64,000 nt of DNA from assembly GCA_958295665.1 (NCBI GenBank), contig OY282558.1:353753034-353817033 (forward strand). The letters are read 5' to 3'. The stretch is from Tipula vernalis (Eukaryota; Arthropoda; Insecta; Diptera; Tipulidae). The position numbers and the translations under genes were made by a program. Shown in pieces: positions 23,668 to 36,846 of the stretch (position 1 is the stretch's first letter; each line of letters starts with the position of its first letter). The notes beneath the pieces are model-generated. The model did no database searches. It was not told where the DNA came from and saw only the letters and a list, made by a program, of their open reading frames with translations.

Positions 23668-26364
23668 TGGTCATTACGACTAGGGATTAGTAATCTGGTG
23701 CCATTATGAGAAATGCAGTAAAGAAAGAAGTCTACCAAGAGCTTACATTATTCTGTTTTTATTCCCTTCTTTAACATATCAAACATTTCGATTTCTTTGG
23801 ATTGCCGAATATAAACAACTATCGTACAGTATGTGACACAACAATGAATATTATACCGGAGAAGGGGTCTGAAAATGAATTCAATTCTAAAAAATTATTT
23901 TTACAGGGCATATTCTTTAATTAACACTCAGTGTCATATCATTGGAATAATTTAGTACAAATTTTACTGCTGAAATTTTAATTAATGGGCATCCCTCTAA
24001 TAATATACAATATTCAAATTATTTACTAATCAAAATATAAACAATCCTCAATACCGAAAAGAACAAGATAAATGTTTATGCAAAAACAACAGCGTGGAGC
24101 ACCACACAAAAAAAATGTATAATAATTATTATTCATGGAAAAGCACGTCTTCCTATTTTGTCGTTTTTTGTTGTCTCCTCGTCCTGTGTTAGCTATAATT
24201 TTTGTCAAACTTTTTCGTTTTTTTTTTTTGTGTGAAACTTTTGTACGTAAATACATAGGTTTACCCAAAAAATATTTATTTAATGGTTTGGAAATTGCTG
24301 TGTGTGATAGGGTTGCTGTGTAAACAGCAAATCCAAACAAATATTGTCAGTATTTTTTTTTTGTTTTTATGTATTATGCAAAATAACAAATCCATTGTGT
24401 AGAATTTGTTATCCCGAAATTTATTTTTATTGATTATATTTTTAAAAAAACATGTCTATATATACTAGAGGTATGTACATTGAAACGACATAAAATTACG
24501 CGCTTTATCCTGAGGAGTACACGTGAAATGGAATACTTCCGAAATAAACCCAAATAGAAACAACAACATATATAATTCAAATAAATTAAAAATAAAACAA
24601 ATTTAATTTAATTTTTCCCACTTTTTTTTGGTTACGCGTCATATAAACCCATCTTCTGCGAATAACTTTTCCCCCCACGTGTTGAGGTTTTTCACGAACA
24701 AATAAAAATAACAAAATAAACTTTTTAAATTTAGGTGTATACGTATTCCAATTCCAAGCGGCATTTGTACGTACAAACATACATATGGATATGTACATAA
24801 ATATGTATGTACGTGTGGGAGTATTCTAACAATATATCAAAAGAGGTAAAACGTAATTTTCGAGTTAAAATATTTTGCGGTGCATTCAAAGAGGTAGAAA
24901 TTTCTGATTATCCTGTGATATCAAACCAAAATTTACGTTTGGCTGGAGAGAATGGGAATTTTGTGGATTTTTTTTTTTTTTCAGTTGTTGTTTTTGTATT
25001 TATGTATAACAGATTAGAATGTAATATACATACGAGTATTATATAAATGGGATTTAAACAATGAGTTGAAATATTATGCTTTATGGCGAATTGTAGTGCT
25101 GTTTAGATGTTCCTTTTAACGTTTATTCGTTCATATAAAGTGGGTTTCCGCTTCTGGTTGGGTTTGATCTTTCGCTGTCTATGGTATGTGCGGTTTGTTG
25201 TTAGCAATGAAAACGTAACTTTTATATATTGTATTTACATAGATATTAAAGAGCTTCTTGTAAAAAGCCTTTGATCTTTTTTTTTTGTACATTGCATGAA
25301 TCAAAACGTTAACGTATAGAAATTAATAATAAATAATATTCTAATACATTCATTATTAGGTAAAATTGGTCCACCAAATTTTTCAAGTTTTTTGAACTAG
25401 AATTAATGACAGTGAAATCAAATTTAAAGTATCCATTGAAACTGGAAGGATTAGAAATAATCAAATTAATAGTAAGGCACAAAACACTATGTCTATTGGG
25501 CAGTCACAGGAATCTAGAAACAACGAAAATTTCAAATATGAAACGACAAACACCGAAAAACAACAGTCAATGCGTCTTTTTATGGTTAGGCAATTGTACT
25601 CATTTATCGGCGATTGTTCATTAAACAATATCGCCCAAACTAACAAAATTGAAAAAAGACTCAAAAATTTTGGGCGATTTTCAATATGCATAATCACCTA
25701 AAACATAAATGAACAATTTCCCAAACATAGAAGTTTAAATTTCCCAAAATAAAATTAAGAAAAAACTGAAAATGAATAATCACCCAAAATGTTGATTAAT
25801 CTACCATGACATAACCTCTATGAACCTGATCCCCATTTTTTTTTTTTTTTTTAAACCGGCTTAATATCCACTTAGGAAAGACCAACAATAGCCAAATTGA
25901 AAGATATACATATAATAATAACTATAAATGAAAATAGACTCAACATGGAAAAGCAAGAATAATTTTGAAAATATTCCGGAAAAAGAAGATTTTATTTTAA
26001 AATTAGAGTAGCAAACTTCCATTTCCCAGACCATTTTCAAATTAAATCTTCCTTTTCAAAATTTCTGGATTACTCTTCTAAGTGGACATTTTCCCCCTTT
26101 TGGCATTACCCTCAGAGAAAGAAACGGGGCTATCTCACAGGTCCGAACCTTTGAATCGTCAATGAGAGACTTTCCGAATTATAGTTTCAATATTTATTGA
26201 CTGGCGCAACAGGTATTACCATATATCGATAACGTCAAAAATGTGTCTCCTGTGTCACATGTGTCAAAAATATCTCATATCGCCGTAAAGTTCATTTATC
26301 CTTTTTTCAGGAAAATAAAAAAACATGAATAAATTAAGTTTGTGCGACTATAGATATATATGTA
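23668..26364. other. Non-coding stretch
   Basis: About 2.7 kb without recognisable genes. Frames of 60-104 residues at 24026-24340, 24586-25046 and 25406-25701 overlap on both strands and show no domain. T runs near 24343-24362, 24969-24981 and 25838-25852. It could be host intergenic or intronic DNA. Confidence 0.5.
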
Positions 26365-26616
26365 TGTGGTCACAAGGCATAACCGCTTAAGTCGACTTAA
26401 GACAAAAATAATTTTCAGTGTGTAACGTTTTCTAGCTCTTTTCTAACTTCACTAAATGATTGACTTAAGTGGTAAAGGCTTGTGGCCAAATGCTGTGGTC
26501 GCAAGCCGTAGTAGCTTTAGTCGGCATAAACGAAAATGAATTTAATATTCAACTTTTTCTACGTCTCTAGAAAAATTATCAAATTTGACTTAAGCGGTTA
26601 CGCCTTGTGACCACAG
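26365..26616. mobile_element. Two related MITE-like units in tandem
   Basis: Unit one (about 26365-26490) starts TGTGGTCACAAGGCATAACC and ends in the inverted form GGCTTGTGGCCA. Unit two (about 26493-26616) starts CTGTGGTCGCAAGCC and ends GGTTACGCCTTGTGACCACA. Each has AAGTC/GACTTAAG-type inverted arms around a ~60-bp core. The outer ends also pair with each other, so the 250-bp block could be one element with internal duplication. Confidence 0.68.
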
Positions 26617-27462
26617 ATATTCTGATAAAAATTAAAGTCTAATTAATCTTCGTTGATGTGAAATCCTTAAGTTATTAGAACTTACAAATACTTACTACTT
26701 AGAGAACACATATGCGAAATTAACCTAATACAACTGCATCGAATCCCTAGACATAATCCAAAAACTATTAAAGACTATTTTATACATTTAGTGAATCAAA
26801 TAACGCTAATATCGTTAATATATAATTCTTATAAAGTACATATAAAAACGTTGACATGTTTCTAGATGCAGGAAGAGAATAAAAGTGCAAAAATAGTCTA
26901 AAACCACCGCTTAAATTCTTACATATATTCCGATAAAAATTAAAGAATATTTTATAAATTTATTGAATCAAATAACAAAAGATTCGTTAATGTGAAATCC
27001 TTAAAACTTAGGTATTTGAATTTACCCATGTTTTGCAGGAAGAGAACACGAATGCGAAATTGACCTAAAACAACCGCATTGAATCCCTTCCGATAATCTA
27101 AAAGTCATTAAGACAGTTTTATACATATATTGAATAAAATGTCGTTAAAATCTTTGTTGTAAAAGCCTTATAGAGCAAATATTAGAATGTAAACATGTTT
27201 TTACATGCGGGAAGAGAATAAAAATGCGAAATTGGCCTAAAACAGCCGCTTAGGTCCTTAGATATACATATACTATATTCCGAAAATAATTATTGAATAT
27301 TTTATAAATTTATTGAATCAAATGGCACTTATTTCGTTGAAGTGAAATCCTTAAAACTTTGTTATTTGAACTTACTCATGTTTTTACATGCAGGAAGCTA
27401 ACACAAATGCGAAATTGACCTTAAACAACAGTATAGAATCATTAGACATCATCCTAAAACTA

Positions 27463-28672
27463 TTAGGTGTATAACTTAGTTTTTTGGATTTTCTAAGGGA
27501 GGGCGTAACTTTTGTATTAAACGTTCTTTTACAATACTGCCCCCTGCGTTTTGAAGTTTTGACATTCCAATCAAAATTTAGTGCGTCACAATTCGTGAAA
27601 GCGTAAACAACAAATTTTTTGACATGTCGAATTTCGTACCGACAAAACAGCATTTGCGAGAAGCATTACTTTTTTGCTTTAATCAAAGGAAAAAGTCTGC
27701 TGAGAGTTTTCGTTTGCTTCAAGAAACTTATGGTGCACATGCACCAACTCAACAGAGTTGCGAAAACTGGTTTAAACGGTTCAAAAGTGGCGATTTTGAT
27801 ATCAATGACAAAAAACGTTCTGGTCAACCAAAAAAATTCGAAGATGAAGAATTGGAAACATTATTGAAGGAAAACTCAGCTCAAGCAGCCATTAGCAAAC
27901 GATTACATGCCATAAAAATGATTCAAAAAGAAGGAAAATGGGTACCACATGAACTGACTGAAGCCAACATGGAAAATCGCTTGATGGTTTGCAATTCGTT
28001 GCTTACAAGACACCGAAAATGGCACTTTTTGTCTCAAATTGTGACTGCCGATGAAAAATGGATTTACTACAATAACCCTTAACGCAAGAAATCATGAGTT
28101 CATCCAGGCGAACCATCCACATCAACAGCAAAACGAAACGAAATATTCATGGGAGTAGAGCTATGTTGTGCATTTGGTGGCTCAAACCGAACGAAACTAT
28201 TACTGGTGAACGTTATCAACAACAATTGATAGATTTGAACCATCCATTGAACGAAAACGTCCGATTCCAGCCAACAAACATCGTAAAGTAATTTTGCTGC
28301 ACGACAATGCTCGACCACATGTCGCAAAACAAGTAAAAAATACGCTGGAGGAACTGAAATGGGAAACTCTACCGCATGCTCCTTATTCACCAGATTGTGC
28401 CCCATAAGATTACCATTTGTTCCGATCCATGCAATGCGCTCTTCAAGACCAGCGCTTCAAAAACCACGATGAAATAAAAAAATGGCTCGACGAATGGATC
28501 GCATCAAAAGACAAACAGTTTTTTTTCGATGGAATCCATAAATTGCCAGAAAGATGGTCGAAAGTCATAGATAACGATGGAAAATATTTTGATTAAAATA
28601 AAATTTACCATTTCATAGAAATAAACGCGTCTTTTTGTGTGAAAAATCCAAAAAACTAAGTTATACACCTAA
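27463..28672 (+). mobile_element. mariner (DD34D) element, 1,210 bp, inactive
   Basis: Left terminus TTAGGTGTATAACTTAGTTT; the right end is its reverse complement, ending at 28672. TA flanks both sides (27461-27462 and 28673-28674). Rejoining the flanks gives aaactattaaagac, the same string seen in the uninterrupted first satellite unit near 26765, which confirms the insertion site independently. It holds one transposase pseudogene. Confidence 0.95.
27624..28596 (+). pseudogene. mariner transposase pseudogene
   Basis: N-terminal helix-turn-helix part (LLFCFNQRKKSAESFRLLQE, CENWFKRFKSGDFD), the WVPHELTE linker, and three catalytic regions: TADEKWIYY, LLHDNARPHV and SPDCAP-stop-DYHLF, with 34 positions between the second and third Asp. 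Compared with ordinary mariners of about 345 residues, roughly a dozen residues are missing before ISKRLHAI. Stops occur at 28080-28082 and a few codons later, and again just before the third Asp near 28407. Frameshifts fall near 28130 and 28285. The final block (KLPERWSKVIDNDGKYF) ends at a TAA at 28594-28596. Confidence 0.92.
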
Positions 28673-29280
28673 TATTAAAGACGGCTTTAAACATTTATTG
28701 AATCAATTAACGCTAATATACGTAATAATGTTTTAACATGCGGAAAGCGAATAATAATATGAAAATGGCCTAAAACAACCCCATAGATTCCTCGATATAT
28801 TTCAAAAATAAATAAAGAATATTTTAGAAATTTAGTCAATCGAGTGACACTAGTTTTGTTAATGTGAAATCCTTAAAACGTAGTTATTTGAGATTAAGCA
28901 AGTTTTTACATGCAGGAAGAGAACACAAATGCAAAAATGTTCTAAAACGGCTGCATCGAATCACGAGATATAATACAATAATTTTATAAATTAATTATTC
29001 ATAAAATTCCTTATGATGTAGATAGAAGAACGTAAACATGATTTATATATGACAAGAGAATAAAAAAGCGAAACTGGCCTAAAATAGCTGCGCAGGTTTC
29101 TAGATTTATTCCAAAAACAATTAATGACCGTTTTATAAATTTATTGAATCACATGACAGTAGTTTCGTTGATGTGAAATCCTTTAAATGTAGCAATTTGA
29201 GCTTACAAGTATTTTTACATGCAGGAAGAGAATATAATAGGAAATTGATCTAAAATAACCTGGTGGGATTTCAATATTGG

Positions 29281-31140
29281 TGATCCCATATAATGTATGA
29301 TACGGCCGGGCGGCTTAGCCCTGCAAAGAAGAAGAATCATACGTGAATTCAATTTGGAAGTCAACAAAATGTCAGTGTACTTCAATCAATGGAACTCTTT
29401 CCAAGAAGGGAGATCTTCTGAATTCAGGGAAGCGGAAGTAAAGTTCTTTTGAGACCGAAGTGCAATTCCCTATTTTCTATCTCATGTGGAAGCTTCCAAA
29501 ATAACTTTCTGATTTTAAAAAAAAATATAATAGATAGTAACGAAACAATGGGGGCAATCAAATGAATCGTGAATTATTCACGTATATTCCATTTTTCCAG
29601 AATACTTATATTCTGTACTCCATATTGATACTGATAATGCGCATTTTATATGAATCCTAAAAATAAAATCTTAGCCGTGACCTTCCCCAATTATGTTCAT
29701 ATTCATGAAAAGGAAAGAAAATCATTAAAACGAATAATAAGAAAAATAAAAGATGATTATTGATATAATTATGAACTAAATTAAATCATAATTGCTTAGG
29801 TTTAATCATTTGATATTAAAAGACAACAAAACTTTGTTTTTGCCAAACAATGAAAAGTTCGTTTAATTTAAATTATGCGATTATTATGTAGATAAACAGA
29901 TGTTTCTAAGTATGGTAAATTAATAAATAAAAAAAAAGGATTAGCAAAAGTTTCTTTTTTTTTTAATTTATTAGAAACGATAAACTTTGTTTTGTGTTAA
30001 AGAAATTGTCTAAGACAGTTTTGTGCGATATACAATTTTTATTTACAAGTTAATTTATGATTATTTTATTTTTCTCACTTTTAGTTTTGTTCACAATATT
30101 AAACAAAAAAAACTCACAAAACAAACTTTTTCATTTTTATTTGTTTGCAAAGTAATGAATATAAATCACTTTAAACAGTAATTAAATCAGATAGACATTA
30201 ATTTTACCTGGCAATTAACTTTTTGTTTTGTTATATTTTTAATTTACGGATTGTTGAATGTAGATTTTAAGGTTAGTTAATCCGATGAATTTTCCATTTT
30301 GTTTTTCGTTCTGGGGAAATGTGGTATAAACTTTGAAATTACTAAATACGTTTACAGGCAAAAAAAAACATTTTTCATTTTATAATTTTAATTAATTAAT
30401 TGATATACATTATTTTGTTAGCATTATTAAAATAAATGTAATGTGTTAAATCGAATTGAACTTTCAATTTTAGTTTGCCCTTATTCAATATTACCCCAAT
30501 TTATTGTTTGTCATAATTATGAAGACCAAAACACGTGTTTAAAATGCTGGTAAATAATAACCCATTTTATAACCCAAAAACTAAATGAAACTTGTTGGTT
30601 ACCAATCCTGGTGATTCCGTTTCCTGGTTAAACCTTTAAACAAATGGCTTCTCGGCTTGTCCAATATATAAAGGTTCCACCAATCATCATGGATACATAC
30701 ACGGTACAAGTCTTCTTGTATTTTGTGTCATAATCATAAGCGTGGGAAACTCGACACATAGGGTCATTAGGCTGTCAGGCCGTATTAAAATAAACCCAGC
30801 ACGATTTTATCAAAACAATTTACAAATACTGTATCGATCAACATGTCGCTGAAATTTCAATCATTAAAAAATGTCATAAAATGCCTAAAAACGACACAGA
30901 AAGAATTACTTTGGTCTAAAAAGATCAAAGTATTGAAATGAGCAAAAGTTTTGTGGGTCCTAGATGTATGGATGTCTGTACTCATAGTATCTCGAGAACG
31001 GATTGTTCAATTTATAACTTTTTTCGCCAATCGTAGATTTCGAAAGCTTTTGGAACCTGTACGTCAAGAGGATCGGGTACCTACCATACGAATTGGCCCA
31101 AAACACCTGGTTATAGAAATATTTACCAATTTGTTTAGTA
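29281..31140. other. AT-rich non-coding stretch
   Basis: No gene recognised. A small frame at 30951-31151 (66 residues) has no domain. Confidence 0.5.
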
Positions 31141-31375
31141 TGCTGGTTTGAATATTGAGTTGATTATTGAGTTTGGGGTTGAGTTGAAGGTTAAGTTAGG
31201 GGTCAATTTGCGGGTTGAGTTGAAGCTGAGTTGGAGTTGAGTTGGGGTTGAATTAAGACATAGTGAGCAGTTGGCAAATGTTTTGTTTATGCTGGTTTAA
31301 GGATTAAATTGATTTGTTCAGTTGGGGGCCATTTGCGGGTTGAATTGGGGTTGAGTTGAGGTTGTCACTTTTAAT
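31141..31375 (+). repeat. GGTTGAGTTG-type minisatellite
   Basis: Degenerate repeats of GGTTGAGTTGA/GAGTTGGGGTTGA over about 230 bp, with a further short block of the same type at about 32435-32480. Two larger subunits containing TGCTGGTTT and ATTTGCGGGTTGA are visible. Confidence 0.7.
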
Positions 31376-31439
31376 ATCTCAAACTTCAAATTGAACCTTT
31401 AACATTTCAAATTGAACCTTTAGCAAATTATATGAATGG

Positions 31440-32065
31440 CGAATTACGAGTAGCATGTAACTTATCTATTTCTTTACAGATTTTAGTCAAATTTGACATT
31501 CACTCTGGAAATGAGATTCTAAAATGATTTTTAGATGAAGTTCTGGAATATGCCCAAGAATAAGGGAACTTGTCTATTTCTCAAACGATTATGATGAAGT
31601 TCGATATTAGTCTACGTATTGGGATTCTAAAATTATTTTTAGATGAAATTCTGGAGTTCAGGAATACAATTAACCGATTTACCTTAACCGATTAAAATGA
31701 AAGAGATTGGGAATGAGGATTTAAAATAATATTTCTAATTCCGAATTAGGAACTTAAATATTGCTACGGAGAAATTCTTGAACGTTAAGCAATTGATAAA
31801 GTATGTTTAGACTGTCTTAAAAAAACTTCAATAGCTTCATGGTTCACAGAAACCTAAATAGACAACATCTTAGAAGTCATATTGACATACTATATTTCTC
31901 ACAACCTCGCCTAAAAGTAATTTTGAGGTCACATTTCCTGCTATTCGTTGGAAACGTCAAAATCCATCATAATCGGTTAATACCTAATATTACAGAAATT
32001 TACCCAAAAATCATATTAGAATCCCATTTCCAACGCACATGTTTTTCATCATAATCGGTTTAGAT
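31440..32065. repeat. Inverted-repeat block made of a ~115-bp unit
   Basis: Two direct copies (about 31450-31555 and 31570-31665) share CTATTTCT, GGGATTCTAAAAT or its variants, ATTTTTAGATGAA and TTCTGGA. Two more copies in reverse orientation lie at about 31890-31990 and 31985-32060 (rc: CCGATTATGATGAA, GGGATTCTAATATGATTTTT). The whole can fold into a long imperfect hairpin and may be a foldback element. Confidence 0.6.
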
Positions 32066-32159
32066 ATAGCCAAGCTCCAAAAAGGTCAAAGGTACAAGGT
32101 TCAATTTGAAATGTAAAAAGATCAGTTTGAAGTGAAAAAGGATCAATTTGAAATGTAAA

Positions 32160-32420
32160 ACCTGAATGATGGTATGGTATGGACGGTATGATGGTACGAT
32201 GGTATAGTAGTATGATGGTATATTGGTATGATTATATGGTTGTATGATGGTACGATTTAAAGATGATATGAAGGTGTGGTGGATTGATGGTAAGAGATAC
32301 ATCATGGTGTGATGGTGAGATAGTTCGACGTCACTATGGTACAATGGTACGATTGTGTGGTGGTTTAATAGTATGTTGGAATGATGGTACCATCACCTTA
32401 GTACGAAGGTACTTATGTTG
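32160..32420 (+). repeat. GGTATGATGGTA minisatellite
   Basis: About 260 bp of degenerate GATGGTATG/GATGGTACGAT repeats. The complementary-strand version (CATACCATCATA) occurs at 59057-59400 and 61745-61920. Confidence 0.85.
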
Positions 32421-33247
32421 GTATGAGGGTGAGTAGGGTTTGAGTTGAAATTGAGTTGGATTTGAAAGAGAAGTTCGGTTAGGGATTAATTTGAGGTCGG
32501 GAAGGTTAGATTCGATTGAGGTCATACACGCATGTAGTCAAGAGCGAAGTTCTGATCACTTTATGAGGTTTCAGCCCTTTATATTTTATATTTGAAAGCT
32601 TACAAGATATTTTTTATTTGCAAATGTTGACGATATTATTTGTCCCTAGCAAAGTATTTTAGATAAATTTGGGTATTTAAATTCCATATTACACGGTAAT
32701 CTATTCATTTTGTCTTACAGACAGACAACTAGGGAACAATTGTTGGAATTCGGAAAGTGTATTAATTCTCGGAAAATATTTCTTCCAAAAGTTCGACATT
32801 ACCTCCGAAAACAGATCAAAAAATTTATATTTAAAAATATAAAAAAATGAACCGCACGCAATGCTTCAATTAATTTCAAATTTTGTGAACAGGTAGATGA
32901 TGGATTGTCACATTTATCATCAGCATAAAACAAATCGTCGGTCACGTGTTTTAGTTTTCTCCTCCACTACAACCCCTTCTATTCTAGACTCGAATGGACC
33001 TAAAAGTTAACACAAACTGCTTATTACTAATATCTATCTTTGCATAAAATTTCAACCAAAACTATCAATATTTGTAAGAATGGGAGGCAAAACAACAATA
33101 ATAAAAATGTATGACTGGAAAGACGGAAGGACGGATACCACATTTGCATAATCGATGTTTTGAAGTGTTGGTAGCCTAATTAGTCGAGAAATTTGAAAAA
33201 CCAGGAACCAATTTTTTTTCGCGTTATAATACTCATCATCGATCAAT
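32421..33247. other. Non-coding stretch
   Basis: Short GTTTGAGTTGAAATTGAG repeats near 32435-32480, then unremarkable AT-rich DNA up to the BEL/Pao remnant. Confidence 0.45.
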
Positions 33248-35090
33248 TTGGCATCTCTCACAGGGCTAGGTGATTACTCGACACAGGGTCGCAAGCTACC
33301 CTTATCAGCTAAGCTTGAGCTACCTACCAATAAATGTGATGAAACTTATTGGCCGCTAATAAAACACCTAAACTTAACTGATCCAACCTTTAATATTCCT
33401 GGCGTGATTGATATAATTCTAGACAGTGATGTTTTTTAATAAAATTATTCGATCAGAAAAACTGCTAATCAGAGATCATCTTTTCGCGCAACACCCTATG
33501 TATATTTGACTGGGTCAAGTGCGGTAAAATAGCCAACTTTACGGCAGAAGAAGAACCTAGAATTTTCCATACAACTATTTCAAATAATGAGGCTGAAAGG
33601 GAGTTAATTAGTCGGTTTTGGGAAATTAAACAAATTTCTTGTTCTACAACACACCATCCTTATGAAGATGAATGTGAAGACGATTTTCATTGTTGGAGAA
33701 TAAATTCAGAAAAATGATAAATTCAAACAAGAATATCTGGAATTTGTGAAGGAGTACAGAGTACTTGGCCACATGGAAAAAGTTGAGCCTAGTGATAATA
33801 TTTCAAACCAATTTCAAGCGAGCTATCACTTACCTCATTATTGCGTAATAAAAGACTCTAGCAGCACAACTAAGCTAAGAGTCGTTTTCGATCGGTCCTG
33901 TTAGAGCACAACCGGGTGCTCATTGAACGACATTTTACTAGTGGGACTAATAATACAGGATGACCTAACAACGATACTTTTACGATTTCGGATGCACAAA
34001 ATTGCTATTTCAGTCGATATAGAAAAAATGTATTGCCAGATTCAAATTCACAGGGATGATCAAGACGTTCAACGTATTATTTGACGGAATTCACCAGATG
34101 AATAATTTCAACAGTTGCGTCTCACCCAATTGCGTATACCCAGATGACGCTAGCAGATTGAAATCTAGTTTTTATATTGATGATATGTTAACTGGTTGCC
34201 ACGACACAAATAAAGCCATCTAAATATACCGAAATATGTCAAATCAAGTTGCGATTCAAATTGCGAAAATGGATGACAAATGATCCAGTGTTAGCTTTAC
34301 ATATACCAGAGTCCGAAAGGGAAACAAAATTTGTATAATTCACTAGACGGCAAACCCAAACTAACCGAAAGAACTTTGTTCTCAGAAGCTTGCCGAATAT
34401 TCGATCCGCTTGGGTGGCTTTCTCCATGCGTAATATTAATAATAGGTATATTCCAACAACTTTGGTTGCGTAAACTTAACTGGGATGATGAACTGCCTGA
34501 AGATGTTATGCAGAATTGACTAAAAATCAGACCTTCATTATACCACCTTCAAAGCATCCAGATTTCACGATTTGTATTTACATATTGCCCAAAGTTTACA
34601 AATATAACTGCACGGGTTTTCTGATGCATCGGAACTTGCAAATGGTGCAACATTTTCATCAACCTACTTGCTGCAAAGACGAAGGTTGCTCCAATTAAGC
34701 ACATTACCTACCACGCCTTGAATTGTGTGCCGCAGTATCTTTATGCCGTTTAATTAAGTACATACAACAAGCTGCAAAGTTTTAAATCAACTCAATTCAC
34801 TCATGGACTCCCAAATTGTCCTGGTCTGGTTGTCGGATTTACCAACACGGTGGAAATCTTTTATTAGCAATAGAACTTCATACATTTTAGAAACCATTCC
34901 TTGAGATCACTGGATGTATGTATGTCCCTCCGAAACAAAATCTAGCGGATTCAGCATCCCGGGGATCTACTCCGCAATTGCTCCTCACAGATAATTTATG
35001 GATGGATAAAGCAAGATGAACAACATTGGCCCAAAAGTACGCTACGCACCTTTGTGAGTAACAACACAACAAATGATCAGCGGGAGATTC
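33248..35090 (+). pseudogene. Degraded BEL/Pao retrotransposon pol
   Basis: Fragments appear in pol order but in shifting frames. The end of the protease region (FNIPGVIDIILDSDVF) is at 33390-33440. Reverse transcriptase blocks follow: YHLPHYCVIKDSSSTTKLRV near 33825-33890, SVDIEKMYCQIQIHRDD near 34010-34060 with a catalytic Asp, and YIDDM near 34173. Then comes the Pao-typical FDPLGWLSPCVI near 34400, an RNase-H-like segment with AAKTKVAPIK near 34675, and VLVWLSDLPTRWKSFI near 34818. A deletion removes sequence between the two catalytic boxes. No LTRs or integrase were found nearby. Confidence 0.85.
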
Positions 35091-35552
35091 GCCGTAAATA
35101 TATGAAAATCTACTACACCATAGTAGATTCCAGTCATTCTTGCCAAATAGTATTTAGCAAATATTCGTTACAACACTGATAATTTTGTATAACATTTAAA
35201 AGTGTAAAATTGGTAAATCTGATTAGAAGATCTGAATTGTGTTTTCTAAATCATTTTAATCTACATCTACATTTAAAACATTCCAGAAACCTGTTCAAAG
35301 TTATTCTATACCAAAACTCCACTTAACGGAATTGATTGGTCCACAGGAAATTCTCCGTATGTGTAATCTCTAAATGATTCTCATATATAGCCGCAGATTA
35401 TTTTCAAAAATAGAGGTTGTTCGTCCTTAATTTACAGAAATGTTCACTGAAGCATGACGTTGCATGTTTTTAACATTCCCTTGTTAGCAGATACTTGTAA
35501 AAAATTTTCTTGCAATGGTCGTTGTATTTCTTTATTTGATTTGTAGCTATGA
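35091..35552. other. Non-coding stretch
   Basis: No recognisable feature between the BEL/Pao remnant and the maT element. Confidence 0.45.
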
Positions 35553-36846
35553 CATGGTGACTGATACGAAGTGTTACCAACTTCAGACTGTTATTGCTGT
35601 CAAACCAGTGATGACAGAACGCTCAAATTTACACTAATGACAATTCATTCCATTGTTTACAAGCGTACAGAAGCATTTTAGTGGGAAATATTCAGAAAAA
35701 AAGTTATCCGCAATGGAATTCAAGCGTAATAGTGTGATTTCTCTATATTTGGCTGAAAAATCACAGCCGCAGATTGTTAACCAGTTAAAACATCTGCATG
35801 TGAATAAAATGTTTGTGTATCGCACAATAAATCGTTATAACGATACTGGCAGCATTGCAAAACGCCATGATGGTGGACCGAAACGCACTGCAACATCGCC
35901 GTATATCATTCGGAAGGTGAAGGCCAAATAGGTTCGGAATCCGCGCCGTAGCGGCAGAAAAATGGCTCGTGAGGTGAATATTTCGCTCGAACGGATGCAG
36001 CACATATTGAAAGATCATCTTGGACTAAAGGCCTTGAAATTCCATAAAATGCATGGTCTCACCGATGCTCAAAAAAAAAGTTAAAGTGGAAGAGCAAAGG
36101 AGTTTTTACGCTTGCACCAAAGTGGCGATTTGCCGTATTTGGTTTTCTCCGATGAGTCACCGTTCGTTATTGAGCAATATGTGAACAAGCAAAACGACCG
36201 GATTTACTTGCCCGGCCGTTCTACTGAAAATTTTGACCAACGGATTGCCACTCGAAACCAAGCGCCGCCGATGGTGATGGCCGAAAGCCGTTCACCGCTC
36301 GTTTTTTTGAACCGTGGCTTCAAGATAAATCCTCAAATTTATCGGGATCAAGTGTTGGAGGGAGCGTTGAAGCCTTGGGCACAAAAACATTTCAGCCGCA
36401 GGGCCTGGACATTTCAACAGGACTCGGCGCCGAGTCATAAAGCGTGCGTCAATCAAGATTGGCTCAGAAACAACGTTCCGCGGTTCATTTCCACTGCCCA
36501 ATGGCCACCAAATTCACCGGATGCAAATTCGCTAGATTTCTCGGTTTGGGGTATTTTGAAGAGCAAGGTTGGGACCAAAAACTACCAAAGTGTCGATCAT
36601 CTCAAGCAAGCGCTTCGCCGGGAATGGGCCAAAATACCGCAGAGCCACTTTCGTGCTTCATGCAATAGCTTTGTCGGCCGTTTGAAGGTCATAATCGCGG
36701 CTAAGGGTGGCCAAATCGAAAACTGCTAATGCAATTCGAAAATTTAAATATTTGTGAACATTTTTTACTTTGATTCAATAAAATTCATCAAAAAATAAAA
36801 ATTCTGTGACGTTTTGTTTTGGTAACACTTCGTGTCAGTCACCCTG
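35553..36846 (+). mobile_element. maT-type (DD37D) Tc1/mariner element, inactive
   Basis: Left end CATGGTGACTGATACGAAGT; the right end reverse-complements to CAGGGTGACTGACACGAAGT, giving inverted repeats of about 27 bp with few mismatches. TA follows the right end (36847-36848); the left flank reads GA, presumably a mutated TA. It carries one transposase pseudogene. Confidence 0.88.
35713..36729 (+). pseudogene. maT-type transposase pseudogene
   Basis: The frame begins at ATG 35713 (MEFKRNSVISLYLAEK) with an N-terminal helix-turn-helix and a GGPKRTATS hinge. An in-frame TAG at 35929-35931 and a TAA at 36082-36084, just after a nine-A run, interrupt it; the latter lies in a short stretch read out of frame between two compensating indels. 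The catalytic part is open from about 36085: LVFSDESPF, FQQDSAPSHKA and WPPNSPDANSLDFSVWG, with 37 residues between the second and third Asp, which is the maT signature spacing. It ends at a TAA at 36727-36729. Confidence 0.9.

Larger units (their letters stand above)
26620..29280 (+). repeat. ~330-bp satellite array, about five units, split by a mariner
   Basis: GTGAAATCCTTAA recurs near 26658, 26990, 27341, 28865 and 29177. After removing the 1.2-kb mariner the spacings are about 332, 350, 312 and 312. Shared landmarks include ATGCAGGAAGAGAA, GCGAAATTG(A/G)CCTAAAAC and TTTATAAATTTATTGAATCA. Units are diverged and the array dies out near 29280. Confidence 0.88.

Noticed and set aside
26620..29280. 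Regular repeats with similar spacing, as in a CRISPR array
   Set aside because: Units are ~330 bp and diverged, without short identical repeats or unique spacers; it is a eukaryotic satellite.
30951..31151. 66-residue frame upstream of the GGTTGAG minisatellite
   Set aside because: Short, without motif or neighbours that would support it.
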